Shown here: piece by piece, positions 1 through 9,766 of the stretch | How positions within the stretch are numbered: position 1 is the stretch's first letter | Layout: the number at the start of each line of letters is the position of its first letter | Assembly (NCBI GenBank): GCA_037893245.1 | Contig: JBAIAA010000094.1 | Coordinates: 2,108,001 to 2,172,000, forward strand | Reading direction: 5' to 3' | Origin: Crossaster papposus | Lineage: Eukaryota > Echinodermata > Asteroidea > Velatida > Solasteridae | Length of the DNA stretch: 64,000 nt | Translations under genes and position numbers: made by a program | Notes under the pieces: generated by a model | Told to the model about the DNA's origin: nothing | What the model saw: only the letters and a program-made list of their open reading frames with translations | The model's database searches: none

Positions 1-217
1 GGCTCAGATGTCGAGCTGGTGAGTGTCTCTTCATTCTTGAACAACGTTGAGGTTCGCAGCTCAGATACAAGTAGAGAAGATTATCCTCATTCGCAGCCAT
101 GTTTTCTTATGTGTATCAATGTACACATGTATTGCCGCATTGGCCTATGTCGCCAGTGCCCTGACGCATGAGTTTCACAGTTTGGGTCCTTTCCATTGAG
201 AAAGTTGGCAATATTTT

Positions 218-651
218 GGCTCAGATGTCGAGCTGGTGAGTGTCTCTTCATTCTCGAACAACGTTGAGGTTCGCAGCTCAGATATAAGTCGAGAAAATTA
301 TCCTCATTCGCACCCACCTTTTCTGATGTGTATGTTTGTACACTTGTGTTGCCGCATAGGCCTATGCCGTCAGTGCCCTGACACATGGGTCTCACGGTTT
401 GGGTTTTTTCCAGTGAGAAGTTTGGCAATATTTTGGCTCAGATGTCGAGCTGGTGAGTGTCTCTTCATTCTCGAACAACGTTGAGGTTCGCAGCTCAGAT
501 ATAAGTCGAGAAAATTATCCTCATTCGCACCCACCTTTTCTGATGTGTATGTTTGTACACTTGTGTTGCCGCATAGGCCTATGCCGTCAGTGCCCTGACA
601 CATGGGTCTCACGGTTTGGGTTTTTTCCAGTGAGAAGTTTGGCAATATTTT
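218..651 (+). repeat. Identical tandem pair of monomers (218-434 and 435-651)
   Basis: The two adjacent 217-bp monomers read as identical base for base, including the uncommon GCACCCACC and the CACTTGTGTTGCC variants. The third neighbour (652-868) is the same family but differs at several sites (CTCAAACATAAG, GCAGCCACC, TTGTATTGCC). This is what a recent single-monomer duplication, or local conversion, would leave. Confidence 0.85.
354..367. other. 14-bp perfect palindrome GCATAGGCCTATGC (first example)
   Basis: The sequence equals its own reverse complement over 14 bases and contains an AGGCCT core. It sits at monomer positions 137-150 and recurs in every family 2 and family 3 monomer that has the ATAGGCCTATGCC variant. 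Family 1 monomers have GCATTGGCCTATGT, or GCATTGGCCTAGG, and lose the long dyad. A structural or protein-binding role is inference. Confidence 0.9.
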
Positions 652-989
652 GGCTCAGATGTCGAGCTGGTGAGTGTCTCTTCATTCTCGAACAACGTTG
701 AGGTTCGCAGCTCAAACATAAGTCGAGAAAATTATCCTCATTCGCAGCCACCTTTTCTGATGTGTATGTTTGTACACTTGTATTGCCGCATAGGCCTATG
801 CCGTCAGTGCCCTGACACATGGGTCTCACGGTTTGGGTTTGTTCCAGTGAGAAGTTTGGCAATATTTTGGCTCAGATGTCGAGCTGGTGAGTGTCTCTTC
901 ATTCTCGAACAACGTTGAGGTTCGCAGCTCAGATATAAGTCGAGAAAATTATCCTCATTCGCAGCCACCTTTTCTGATGTGTATGTTTG

Positions 990-999
990 TACACGTGTA
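990..999. other. 10-bp palindrome TACACGTGTA with CACGTG core (first example)
   Basis: Perfect dyad at monomer positions 122-131, present in family 1 and family 3 monomers across the window. The CACGTG core is the classic E-box for bHLH proteins, but nothing here shows that it is bound. In family 2 the core is CACTTG and the dyad is lost. In the B monomers of the 21-31 kb region the left flank is GAACACGTGT, which trims the dyad to 8 bases. Confidence 0.85.
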
Positions 1000-1302
1000 T
1001 TGCCGCATAGGCCTATGCCGCCAGTGGCCTGACGCATGAGTCTCACGGTTTGGGTTATTTCCAGTGAGAAATTTGGCAATATTTTGGCTCAGATGTCGAG
1101 CTGGTGAGTGTCTCTTCATTCTCGAACAACGTTGAGGTTCGCAGCTCAGATATAAGTCTAGAAAATTATCCTCATTCGCAGCCATGTTTTCTTATGTGTA
1201 TCTATGTACACGTGTATTGCCGCATTGGCCTATGTCGCCAGTGCCCTGACGCATGAGTCTCACAGTTTGGGTCCTTTCCATTGAGAAAGTTGGCAATATT
1301 TT

Positions 1303-2170
1303 GGCTCAGATGTCGAGCTGGTGAGTGTCTCTTCATTCTCGAACAACGTTGAGGTTCGCAGCTCAAACATAAGTCGAGAAAATTATCCTCATTCGCAGCC
1401 ACCTTTTCTGATGTGTATGTTTGTACACTTGTATTGCCGCATAGGCCTATGCCGTCAGTGCCCTGACACATGGGTCTCACGGTTTGGGTTTTTTCCAGTG
1501 AGAAGTTTGGCAATATTTTGGCTCAGATGTCGAGCTGGTGAGTGTCTCTTCATTCTCGAACAACGTTGAGGTTCGCAGCTCAGATATAAGTCGAGAAAAT
1601 TATCCTCATTCGCAGCCACCTTTTCTGATGTGTATGTTTGTACACGTGTATTGCCGCATAGGCCTATGCCGCCAGTGGCCTGACGCATGAGTCTCACGGT
1701 TTGGGTTATTTCCAGTGAGAAATTTGGCAATATTTTGGCTCAGATGTTGAGCTGGTGAGTGTTTCTTCATTTTCAAACAACGTTTAGGTTTGCAGCTAAG
1801 ATATAAGTCGAGAAAATTATCCTCATTCGCAGCCACCTTTTCTCATGTGTATGTTTGTACACGTGTATTGCCGCATAGGCCTAAGCCGCCAGTGGCCTGA
1901 CGCATGAGTCTCACGGTTTGGGTTATTTCCAGTGAGAAATTTGGCAATATTTTGGCTCAGATGTTGAGCTGGTGAGTGTCTCTTCATTTTCAAACAACGT
2001 TGAGGTTTGCAGCTAAGATATAAGTCGAGAAAATTATCCTCATTCGCAGCCACCTTTTCTGATGTGTATGTTTGTACACGTGTATTGCCGCACAGGCCTA
2101 TGCCGCCAGTGGCCTGACGCATGAGTCTCACGGTTTGGGTTATTTCCAGTGAGAAATTTGGCAATATTTT
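1303..2170 (+). repeat. Tetramer HOR unit 1 (868 bp)
   Basis: Four monomers starting at 1303, 1520, 1737 and 1954. The next 868 bases repeat them in the same order with almost no differences, including CTCAAACATAAG in the first and TTTTCAAACAACG in the third and fourth. Sequence immediately before 1303 does not match that before 2171, which fixes the left edge of the duplication. Confidence 0.88.
1737..2170 (+). repeat. Private TTTTCAAACAACG monomer pair, copy 1
   Basis: Two adjacent monomers share TGTTGAGCTGG, TTTTCAAACAACG, TTTGCAGCTAAGATATAAG. The first of the pair has GTTTAGG instead of GTTGAGG and CCTAAGCCGCC further right. This linked haplotype occurs only between about 1.7 and 4.8 kb, always as a pair, four times. 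Confidence 0.85.
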
Positions 2171-3038
2171 GGCTCAGATGTCGAGCTGGTGAGTGTCTCT
2201 TCATTCTCGAACAACGTTGAGGTTCGCAGCTCAAACATAAGTCGAGAAAATTATCCTCATTCGCAGCCACCTTTTCTGATGTGTATGTTTGTACACTTGT
2301 ATTGCCACATAGGCCTATGCCGTCAGTGCCCTGACACATGGGTCTCACGGTTTGGGTTTTTTCCAGTGAGAAGTTTGGCAATATTTTGGCTCAGATGTCG
2401 AGCTGGTGAGTGTCTCTTCATTCTCGAACAACGTTGAGGTTCGCAGCTCAGATATAAGTCGAGAAAATTATCCTCATTCGCAGCCACCTTTTCTGATGTG
2501 TATGTTTGTACACGTGTATTGCCGCATAGGCCTATGCCGCCAGTGGCCTGACGCATGAGTCTCACGGTTTGGGTTATTTCCAGTGAGAAATTTGGCAATA
2601 TTTTGGCTCAGATGTTGAGCTGGTGAGTGTTTCTTCATTTTCAAACAACGTTTAGGTTTGCAGCTAAGATATAAGTCGAGAAAATTATCCTCATTCGCAG
2701 CCACCTTTTCTCATGTGTATGTTTGTACACGTGTATTGCCGCATAGGCCTAAGCCGCCAGTGGCCTGACGCATGAGTCTCACGGTTTGGGTTATTTCCAG
2801 TGAGAAATTTGGCAATATTTTGGCTCAGATGTTGAGCTGGTGAGTGTCTCTTCATTTTCAAACAACGTTGAGGTTTGCAGCTAAGATATAAGTCGAGAAA
2901 ATTATCCTCATTCGCAGCCACCTTTTCTGATGTGTATGTTTGTACACGTGTATTGCCGCACAGGCCTATGCCGCCAGTGGCCTGACGCATGAGTCTCACG
3001 GTTTGGGTTATTTCCAGTGAGAAATTTGGCAATATTTT
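2171..3038 (+). repeat. Tetramer HOR unit 2 (868 bp)
   Basis: Near-exact copy of the preceding 868 bp (monomers at 2171, 2388, 2605, 2822). One visible difference is GCCACATAGG against GCCGCATAGG in the first monomer. The private TTTTCAAACAACG pair occupies 2605-3038 and again has GTTTAGG in its first member. Confidence 0.88.
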
Positions 3039-3906
3039 GGCTCAGATGTCGAGCTGGTGAGTGTCTCTTCATTCTCGGACAAGGTTGAGTTTCGCAGCTC
3101 AGATATAAGTCGAGAAAATTATCCTCATTCGCAGCCATGTTTTCTTATGTGTATATATGTACACGTGTATTGCCGCATTGGCCTAGGTCGCCAGTGCCCT
3201 GACGCATGGGTCTCACAGTTTGGGTTCTTTCTATTGAGAAATTTGGCAATATTTCGGCTCCGATGTCGAGCTGGTGAGTGTCTCTTCATTCTCGAACAAC
3301 GTTGAGGTTCGCAGCTCAGATATAAGTCGAGAAAATTATCCTCATTTGCAGCCACCTTTTCTGATGTGTATGTTTGTACACGTGTATTGCCGCATAGGCC
3401 TATGCCGCCAGTGGCCTGACGCATGAGTCTCACGGTTTGGGTTATTTCCAGTGAGAAATTTGGCAATATTTTGGCTCAGATGTTGAGCTGGTGAGTGTTT
3501 CTTCATTTTCAAACAACGTTGAGGTTTGCAGCTAAGATATAAGTCGAGAAAATTATCCTCATTCGCAGCCACCTTTTCTCATGTGTATGTTTGTACACGT
3601 GTATTGCCGCATAGGCCTATGCCGCCAGTGGCCTGACGCATGAGTCTCACGGTTTGGGTTATTTCCAGTGAGAAATTTGGCAATATTTTGGCTCAGATGT
3701 TGAGCTGGTGAGTGTCTCTTCATTTTCAAACAACGTTGAGGTTTGCAGCTAAGATATAAGTCGAGAAAATTATCCTCATTCGCAGCCACCCTTTCTCATG
3801 TGTATGTTTGCACACGTGTATTGCCGCATATGCCTATGCCGCCAGTGGCCTGACGCATGAGTCTCACGGTTTGGTTTTTTTTCAGTGAGAAATTTGGCAA
3901 TATTTT
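3039..3906 (+). repeat. Tetramer HOR unit 3, first monomer replaced
   Basis: The 868-bp spacing continues, and the private pair is present at 3473-3906. The first monomer (3039) is a different type: CTCGGACAAGGTTGAGTTTCG, family 1 middle, CCTAGGTCGCC. The unit therefore keeps its length and its second half while its first half was exchanged. Confidence 0.75.
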
Positions 3907-4341
3907 GGCTCAGATGTCGAGCTGGTGAGTGTCTCTTCATTCTCGAACAACGTTGAGGTTCGCAGCTCAGATATAAGTCGAGAAAATTATCCTCATTCGC
4001 AGCCACCTTTTCTGATGTGTATGTTTGTACACGTGTATTGCCGCATAGGCCTATGCCGCCAGTGGCCTGACGCATGAGTATCATGGTTTGGGTTTTTTTC
4101 CAGTGAGAAATTTGGCAATATTTTGGCTCCGATGTCGAGCTGGTGAGTGTCTCTTCATTCTCGGACAACGTAGAGTTTCGCAGCTCAGATATAAGTCGAG
4201 AAAATTATCCTCATTCGCAGCCATGTTTTCTTATGTGTATCTAGGTACACGTGTATTGCGGCATTGGCCTATGTCGCCAGTGCCCTGACGCATGAGTCTC
4301 ACAGTTTTGGTTCTTTCTATTGAGAAATTTGGCAATATTTT
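3473..4341 (+). repeat. 869-bp tetramer, copy 1 of a second tandem pair
   Basis: Bases 3473-4341 recur at 4342-5210 with a shift of 869. Shared uncommon marks are TTTGCACACGTG, TATCATGGTTTGGG and CTCGGACAACGTAGAGTTTCGC. The extra base relative to 868 lies in a T tract. The private pair is its first half (3473-3906). Confidence 0.82.
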
Positions 4342-5210
4342 GGCTCCGATGTTGAGCTGGTGAGTGTTTCTTCATTTTCAAACAACGTTGAGGTTTGCAG
4401 CTAAGATATAAGTCGAGAAAATTATCCTCATTCGCAGCCACCTTTTCTCATGTGTATGTTTGTACACGTGTATTGCCGCATAGGCCTATGCCGCCAGTGG
4501 CCTGACGCATGAGTCTCACGGTTTGGGTTATTTCCAGTGAGAAATTTGGCAATATTTTGGCTCAGATGTTGAGCTGGTGAGTGTCTCTTCATTTTCAAAC
4601 AACGTTGAGGTTTGCAGCTAAGATATAAGTCGAGAAAATTATCCTCATTCGCAGCCACCTTTTCTCATGTGTATGTTTGCACACGTGTATTGCCGCATAG
4701 GCCTATGCCGCCAGTGGCCTGACGCATGAGTCTCACGGTTTGGGTTTTTTTCAGTGAGAAATTTGGCAATATTTTGGCTCAGATGTCGAGCTGGTGAGTG
4801 TCTCTTCATTCTCGAACAACGTTGAGGTTCGCAGCTCAGATATAAGTCGAGAAAATTATCCTCATTCGCAGCCACCTTTTCTGATGTGTATGTTTGTACA
4901 CGTGTATTGCCGCATAGGCCTATGCCGCCAGTGGCCTGACGCATGAGTATCATGGTTTGGGTTTTTTCCCAGTGAGAAATTTGGCAATATTTTGGCTCCG
5001 ATGTCGAGCTGGTGAGTGTCTCTTCATTCTCGGACAACGTAGAGTTTCGCAGCTCAGATATAAGTCGAGAAAATTATCCTCATTCGCAGCCATGTTTTCT
5101 TATGTGTATCTAGGTACACGTGTATTGCGGCATTGGCCTATGTCGCCAGAGCCCTGACGCATGAGTCTCACAGTTTTGGTTCTTTCTATTGAGAAATTTC
5201 GCAATATTTT
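4342..5210 (+). repeat. 869-bp tetramer, copy 2 of the second tandem pair
   Basis: Repeats 3473-4341, with the fourth and last TTTTCAAACAACG pair at 4342-4775. CTAGGTACACGTGTATTGCGGC, seen at about 4.24 kb, recurs at about 5.11 kb. To the right the private haplotype never returns. Confidence 0.82.
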
Positions 5211-5971
5211 GGCTCCGATGTCGAGCTGGTGAGTGTCTCTTCATTTTCGAACAACGTTGAGGTTCGCAGCTCAAATATAAGTCGATAACATTATCCTCAT
5301 TCGCAGCCATGTTTTCTTATGTGTATCTATGTACACGTGTATTGCCGCATAGGTCTATGTCGCCGGTGCCCTGACGCATGAGTCTCACAGTTTGGGTTCT
5401 TTCTATTGAGAAATTTGGCAATATTTTGGCTCCGATGTCGAGCTGGTGAGTGTCTCTTCATTCTAGAACAACGTTGAGGTTCGCAGCTCAAATATAAGTC
5501 GAGAACATTATCCTCATTCGCAGCCATGTTTTCTTATGTGTATCTATGTAGACGTGTATTGCCGCATTGGCCTAGGTCGCGAGTGGCCTGACGCATGAGT
5601 CTCACAGTTTGGGTACTTTCTATTGAGAAATTTGGCAATATTTTGGCTCCGATGTCGAGCTGGTGAGTGTCTCTTCATTCTCGAACAACGTTGAGGTTCG
5701 CAGCTCAAATATAAGTCGAGAAAATTATCCTCATTCGCAGCCACCTTTTCTGATGTGTATGTTTGTACACTTGTATTGCCGCATAGACCTATGCCGTCAG
5801 TGCCCTGACACATGGGTCTCACGGTTTGGTTTTTTTCCAGTGAGAAGTTTGGCAATATTTTGGCTCAGATGTCGAGCTGGTGAGTGTCTCTTCATTCTCG
5901 AACAACGTTGAGGTTCGCAGCTCAGATATAAGTCGATAAAATTATCCTCATTCGCAGCCATGTTTTCTTAT

Positions 5972-5983
5972 GTGTATATACAC
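5972..5983. other. 12-bp palindrome GTGTATATACAC created by a 4-bp loss
   Basis: Most monomers have GTGTA, six bases, TACAC here (a 5-bp stem with a short loop). In this copy the loop is shortened by 4 bases, so the two arms meet as a perfect 12-bp palindrome. It is the only copy with this change that I noticed. Confidence 0.8.
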
Positions 5984-6725
5984 GTGTATTGTCGCATTGG
6001 CCTAGGTCGCCAGTGCCCTGACGCATGAGTCTCACAGTTTGGGTTCTTTCTATTGAGAAATTTGGCAATATTTCGGCTCCGATGTCGAGCTGGTGAGTGT
6101 CTCTTCATTCTCGAACAACGTTGAGGTTCGCAGCTCAGATATAAGTCGAGAAAATTATCCTCATTCGCAACCACCTTTTCTGATGTGTATGTTTGTACAC
6201 GTGTATTGCCGCATAGGCCTATGCCGCCAGTGGACTGACGCATGAGTATCATGGTTTGGTTTTTTTCCAGTGAGAAATTTGGCAATATTTTGGCTCCGAT
6301 GTCGAGCTGGTGAGTGTCTCTTCATTCTCGAACAACGTTGAGGTTCGCAGCTCAAATATAAGTCGAGAACATTATCCTCATTCGCAGCCATGTTTTCTTA
6401 TGTGTATCTATGTACACGTGTATTGCCGCATTGGCCTAGGTCGCCAGTGGCCTGACGCATGAGTCTCACAGTTTGGGTTCTTTCTATTGAGAAATTTGGC
6501 AATATTTTGGCTCCGATGTCGAGCTGGTGAGTGTCTCTTCATTCTCGAACAACGTTGAGGTTCGCAGCTCAGATACAAGTCGAGAAGATTATCCTCATTC
6601 GCAGCCATGTTTTCTTATGTGTATCTATGTACACGTGTATTGCCGCATTGGCCTATGTCGCCAGTGCCCTGACGCATGAGTCTCACAGTTTGGGTCCTTT
6701 CCATTGAGAAAGTTGGCAATATTTT

Positions 6726-6942
6726 GGCTCAGATATCGCGCTGGTGAGTGTCTCTTCATTCTCGAACAACGTTGAGGTTCGCAGCACAAATAAAAGTCCA
6801 GAACATTATCCTCATTCGCAGCCATGTTTTCTTATGTGTATGTTTGTACACTTGTATTGCCGCATAGGCCTATGCCGTCAGTGCCCTGACGCATGAGTCT
6901 CACAGTTTGGGTTCTTTCTATTGAGAAATTTGGCAATATTTT
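6726..6942 (+). repeat. ATATCGCGCTGG marker monomer, copy 1
   Basis: This monomer begins GGCTCAGATATCGCGCTGG instead of GATGTCGAGCTGG, and has GCACAAATAAAAGTCCAGAA in the middle. These linked changes make it an easily followed tracer. Its copies at 8029, 10201, 39482 and 45733 mark the same neighbourhood each time. Confidence 0.85.
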
Positions 6943-7594
6943 GGCTCCGATGTCGAGCTGGTGAGTGTCTCTTCATTCTGGAACAACGTTGAGGTTCGCA
7001 GCTCAGATACAAGTCGAGAAGATTATCCTCATTCGCAGCCATGTTTTCTTATGTGTATCAATGTACACGTGTATTGCCGCATTGGCCAATGTCGCCAGTG
7101 CCCTGACGCATGATTTTCACAGTTCGGGTCCTTTCCATTGAGAAAGTTGGCAATATTTTGGCTCAGATGTTGAGCTGGTGAGTGTCTCTTCATTCTCGAA
7201 CAACGTTGAGGTTCGCAGCTCAGATATAAGTCGAGAAAATTATCCTCATTCGCACCCACCTTTTCTGATGTGTATGTTTGTACACTTGTATTGCCGCATA
7301 GGCCTATGCCGCCAGTGCCCTGACACATGGGTCTCACGGTTTGGGTTTTTTTCAGTGAGAAGTTTGGCAATATTTTGGCTCAGATGTCGAGCTGGTGAGT
7401 GTCTCTTCATTCTCGAACAACGTTGAGGTTCGCAGATCAGATATAAGTCTCGAAAATTATCCTCATTTGCAGCCATGTTTTCTTTATGTGTATCTATGTA
7501 CACGTGTAGTGCCGCATTGGCCTATGTCGCCAGTGCCCTGACGCATGAGTCTCACAGTTTGGGTCCTTTCCATTGAGAAAGTTGACAATATTTT

Positions 7595-9766
7595 GGCTCC
7601 GATGTCGAGCTGGTGAGTGTCTCTTCATTCTCGAACAACGTTGAGGTTCGCAGCTCAAATATAAGTCGAGAACATTATCCTCATTCGCAGCCATGTTTTC
7701 TTATGTGTATCTATGTAGACGTGTATTGCCGCATAGGCCTATGTCGCCAGTGCCCTGACGCATGAGTCTCACAGTTTGGGTTCTTTCTATTGAGAAATTT
7801 GGCAATATTTTGGCTCCGATGTCGAGCTGGTGAGTGTCTCTTCATTCTCGAACAACGTTGAGGTTCGCAGCTCAGATACAAGTCGAGAAGATTATCCTCA
7901 TTCGCAGCCATGTTTTCTTATGTGTATCTATGTACACGTGTATTGCCGCATTGGCCTATGTCGCCAGTGCCCTGACGCATGAGTCTCACAGTTTGGGTCC
8001 TTTCCATTGAGAAAGTTGGCAATATTTTGGCTCAGATATCGCGCTGGTGAGTGTCTCTTCATTCTCGAACAACGTTGAGGTTCGCAGCACAAATAAAAGT
8101 CCAGAACATTATCCTCATTCGCAGCCATGTTTTCTTATGTGTATGTTTGTACACTTGTATTGCCGCATAGGCCTATGCCGTCAGTGCCCTGACGCATGAG
8201 TCTCACAGTTTGGGTTCTTTCTATTGAGAAATTTGGCAATATTTTGGCTCCGATGTCGAGCTGGTGAGTGTCTCTTCATTCTAGAACAACGTTGAGGTTC
8301 GCAGCTCAAATATAAGTCGAGAACATTATCCTCATTCGCAGCCATGTTTTCTTATGTGTATCTATGTACACGTGTATTGCCGCATTGGCCTAGGTCGCCA
8401 GTGGCCTGACGCATGAGTCTCACGGTTTGGGGTTTTTTCCAGTGAGAAGTTTTGCAATATTTTGGCTTAGATGTCGAGCTGGTGAGTGTCTCTTCATTCT
8501 GGAACAACGTTGAGGTTCGCAGCTCAGATACAAGTCGAGAAGATTATCCTCATTCGCAGCCATGTTTTCGTATGTGTATCAATGTACACGTGTATTGCCG
8601 CATTGGCCTAGGTCGCCAGTGGCCTGACGCATGATTTTCACAGTTTGGGTCCTTTCCATTGAGAAAGTTGGCAATATTTTGGCTCAGATGTAGAGCTGGT
8701 GAGTGTCTCTTCATTCTCGAACAACGTTGAGGTTCGCAGCTCAGATATAAGTCGAGAAAATTATCCTCATTCGCACCCACCTTTTCTGATGTGTATGTTT
8801 GTACACTTGTATTGCCGCATAGGCCTATGCCGCCAGTGCCCTGACACATGGGTCTCACGGTTTGGGTTTTTTCCAGTGAGAAGTTTGGCAATATTTTGGC
8901 TCAGATGTCGAGCTGGTGAGTGTCTCTTCATTCTCGAACAACGTTGAGGTTCGCAGATCAGATATAAGTCTCGAAAATTATCCTCATTCGCAGCCATGTT
9001 TTCTTTATGTGTATCTATGTACACGTGTAGTGCCGCATTGGCCTATGTCGCCAGTGCCCTGACGCATGAGTCTCACAGTTTGGGTCCTTTCCATTGAGAA
9101 AGTTGACAATATTTTGGCTCAGATGTCGAGCTGGTGAGTGTCTCTTCATTCTCGAAAAACGTTGAGGTTCGCAGCTCAAATACAAGTCGAGAAGATTATC
9201 CTCATTCGCAGCCATGTTTTCTTATGTGTATCAATGTACACGTGTATTGCCGCATTGGCCTATGTCGCCAGTGCCCTGACGCATAAGTTTCACAGTTTGG
9301 GTCCTTTCCATTGAGAAAGTTGGCAATATTTTGGCTCAGATGTAGAGCTGGTGAGTGTCTCTTCATTCTCGAACAACGTTGAGGTTCGCAGCTCAGATAT
9401 AAGTCGAGAAAATTATCCTCATTCGCACCCACCTTTTCTGATGTGTATGTGTGTACACTTGTATTGCCGCATAGGCCTATGCCGTCAGTGCCCTGACACA
9501 TGGGTCTCACAGTTTGGGTTCTTTCTATTGAGAAATTTGGCAATATTTTGGCTCCGATGTCGAGCTGGTGAGTGTCTCTTCATTCTCGAACAACGTTGAG
9601 GTTCGCAGCTCAAATATAAGTCGAGAACATTATCCTCATTCGCAGCCATGTTTTCTTATGTGTATCTATGTACACGTGTATTGCCGCATAGGCCTATGTT
9701 GCCAGTGCCCTGACGCATGAGTCTCACAGTTTGGGTTCTTTCTATTGAGAAATTTGGCAATATTTT
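7595..9766 (+). repeat. Decamer HOR unit 1 (2172 bp)
   Basis: Ten monomers that recur in the same order at 9767-11939. Marks inside include the ATATCGCGCTGG monomer (8029), a GCTTAGATG monomer (about 8464), the family 2 copy with GCACCCACC (about 8.7 kb), the TTTTCTTTATGTG insertion and CACGTGTAGTGCC (about 9.0 kb). Left of 7595 the sequence differs from that left of 9767, which defines the edge. Confidence 0.85.
8029..8245 (+). repeat. ATATCGCGCTGG marker monomer, copy 2
   Basis: Same linked variants as the copy at 6726, at a distance of 1303 bp (six monomers). Belongs to the first decamer unit. Confidence 0.85.

Larger units (their letters stand above)
1..1302 (+). repeat. Mixed monomers at left edge of window
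   Basis: Six monomers of families 1, 2 and 3 without a visible higher-order period. The first carries the GATACAAGT / GAGAAGATTATCC variant that is common again from 6.5 kb onward. Three adjacent family 2 copies (218-868) carry CCACCTTTTCTGA, TACACTTG and GACACATGGG. The monomer at 869 is family 3, with both TACACGTGTA and GCATAGGCCTATGC. No gene or unique sequence is present. Confidence 0.85.
5211..7594 (+). repeat. Mixed monomers between the tetramer and decamer zones
   Basis: Eleven monomers, mostly family 1 with CTCCGATG and GAACATTATCC variants that dominate the 7-19 kb region, plus single family 2 and 3 copies. No clean higher-order period here, but 6408-6990 is co-linear with 7711-8293 (shift 1303) and with 9883-10465, so the decamer zone is already beginning. 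No gene or unique sequence. Confidence 0.75.

Noticed and set aside
87-428. Recurrent 66-113 codon frame on the - strand in almost every monomer
   Set aside because: Same reason: a shadow of the repeat. Indels of one base between monomers (T tract) are tolerated without compensation.
236-484. Recurrent 82-codon frame on the + strand beginning at GTG
   Set aside because: It recurs wherever family 2 monomers occur and is simply that monomer translated, with stops fixed by the satellite sequence. No coding conservation: variants fall freely at all codon positions.
990-999. CACGTG as a functional promoter element
   Set aside because: Present in hundreds of monomers with no associated TATA, start or gene; kept only as a structural dyad.
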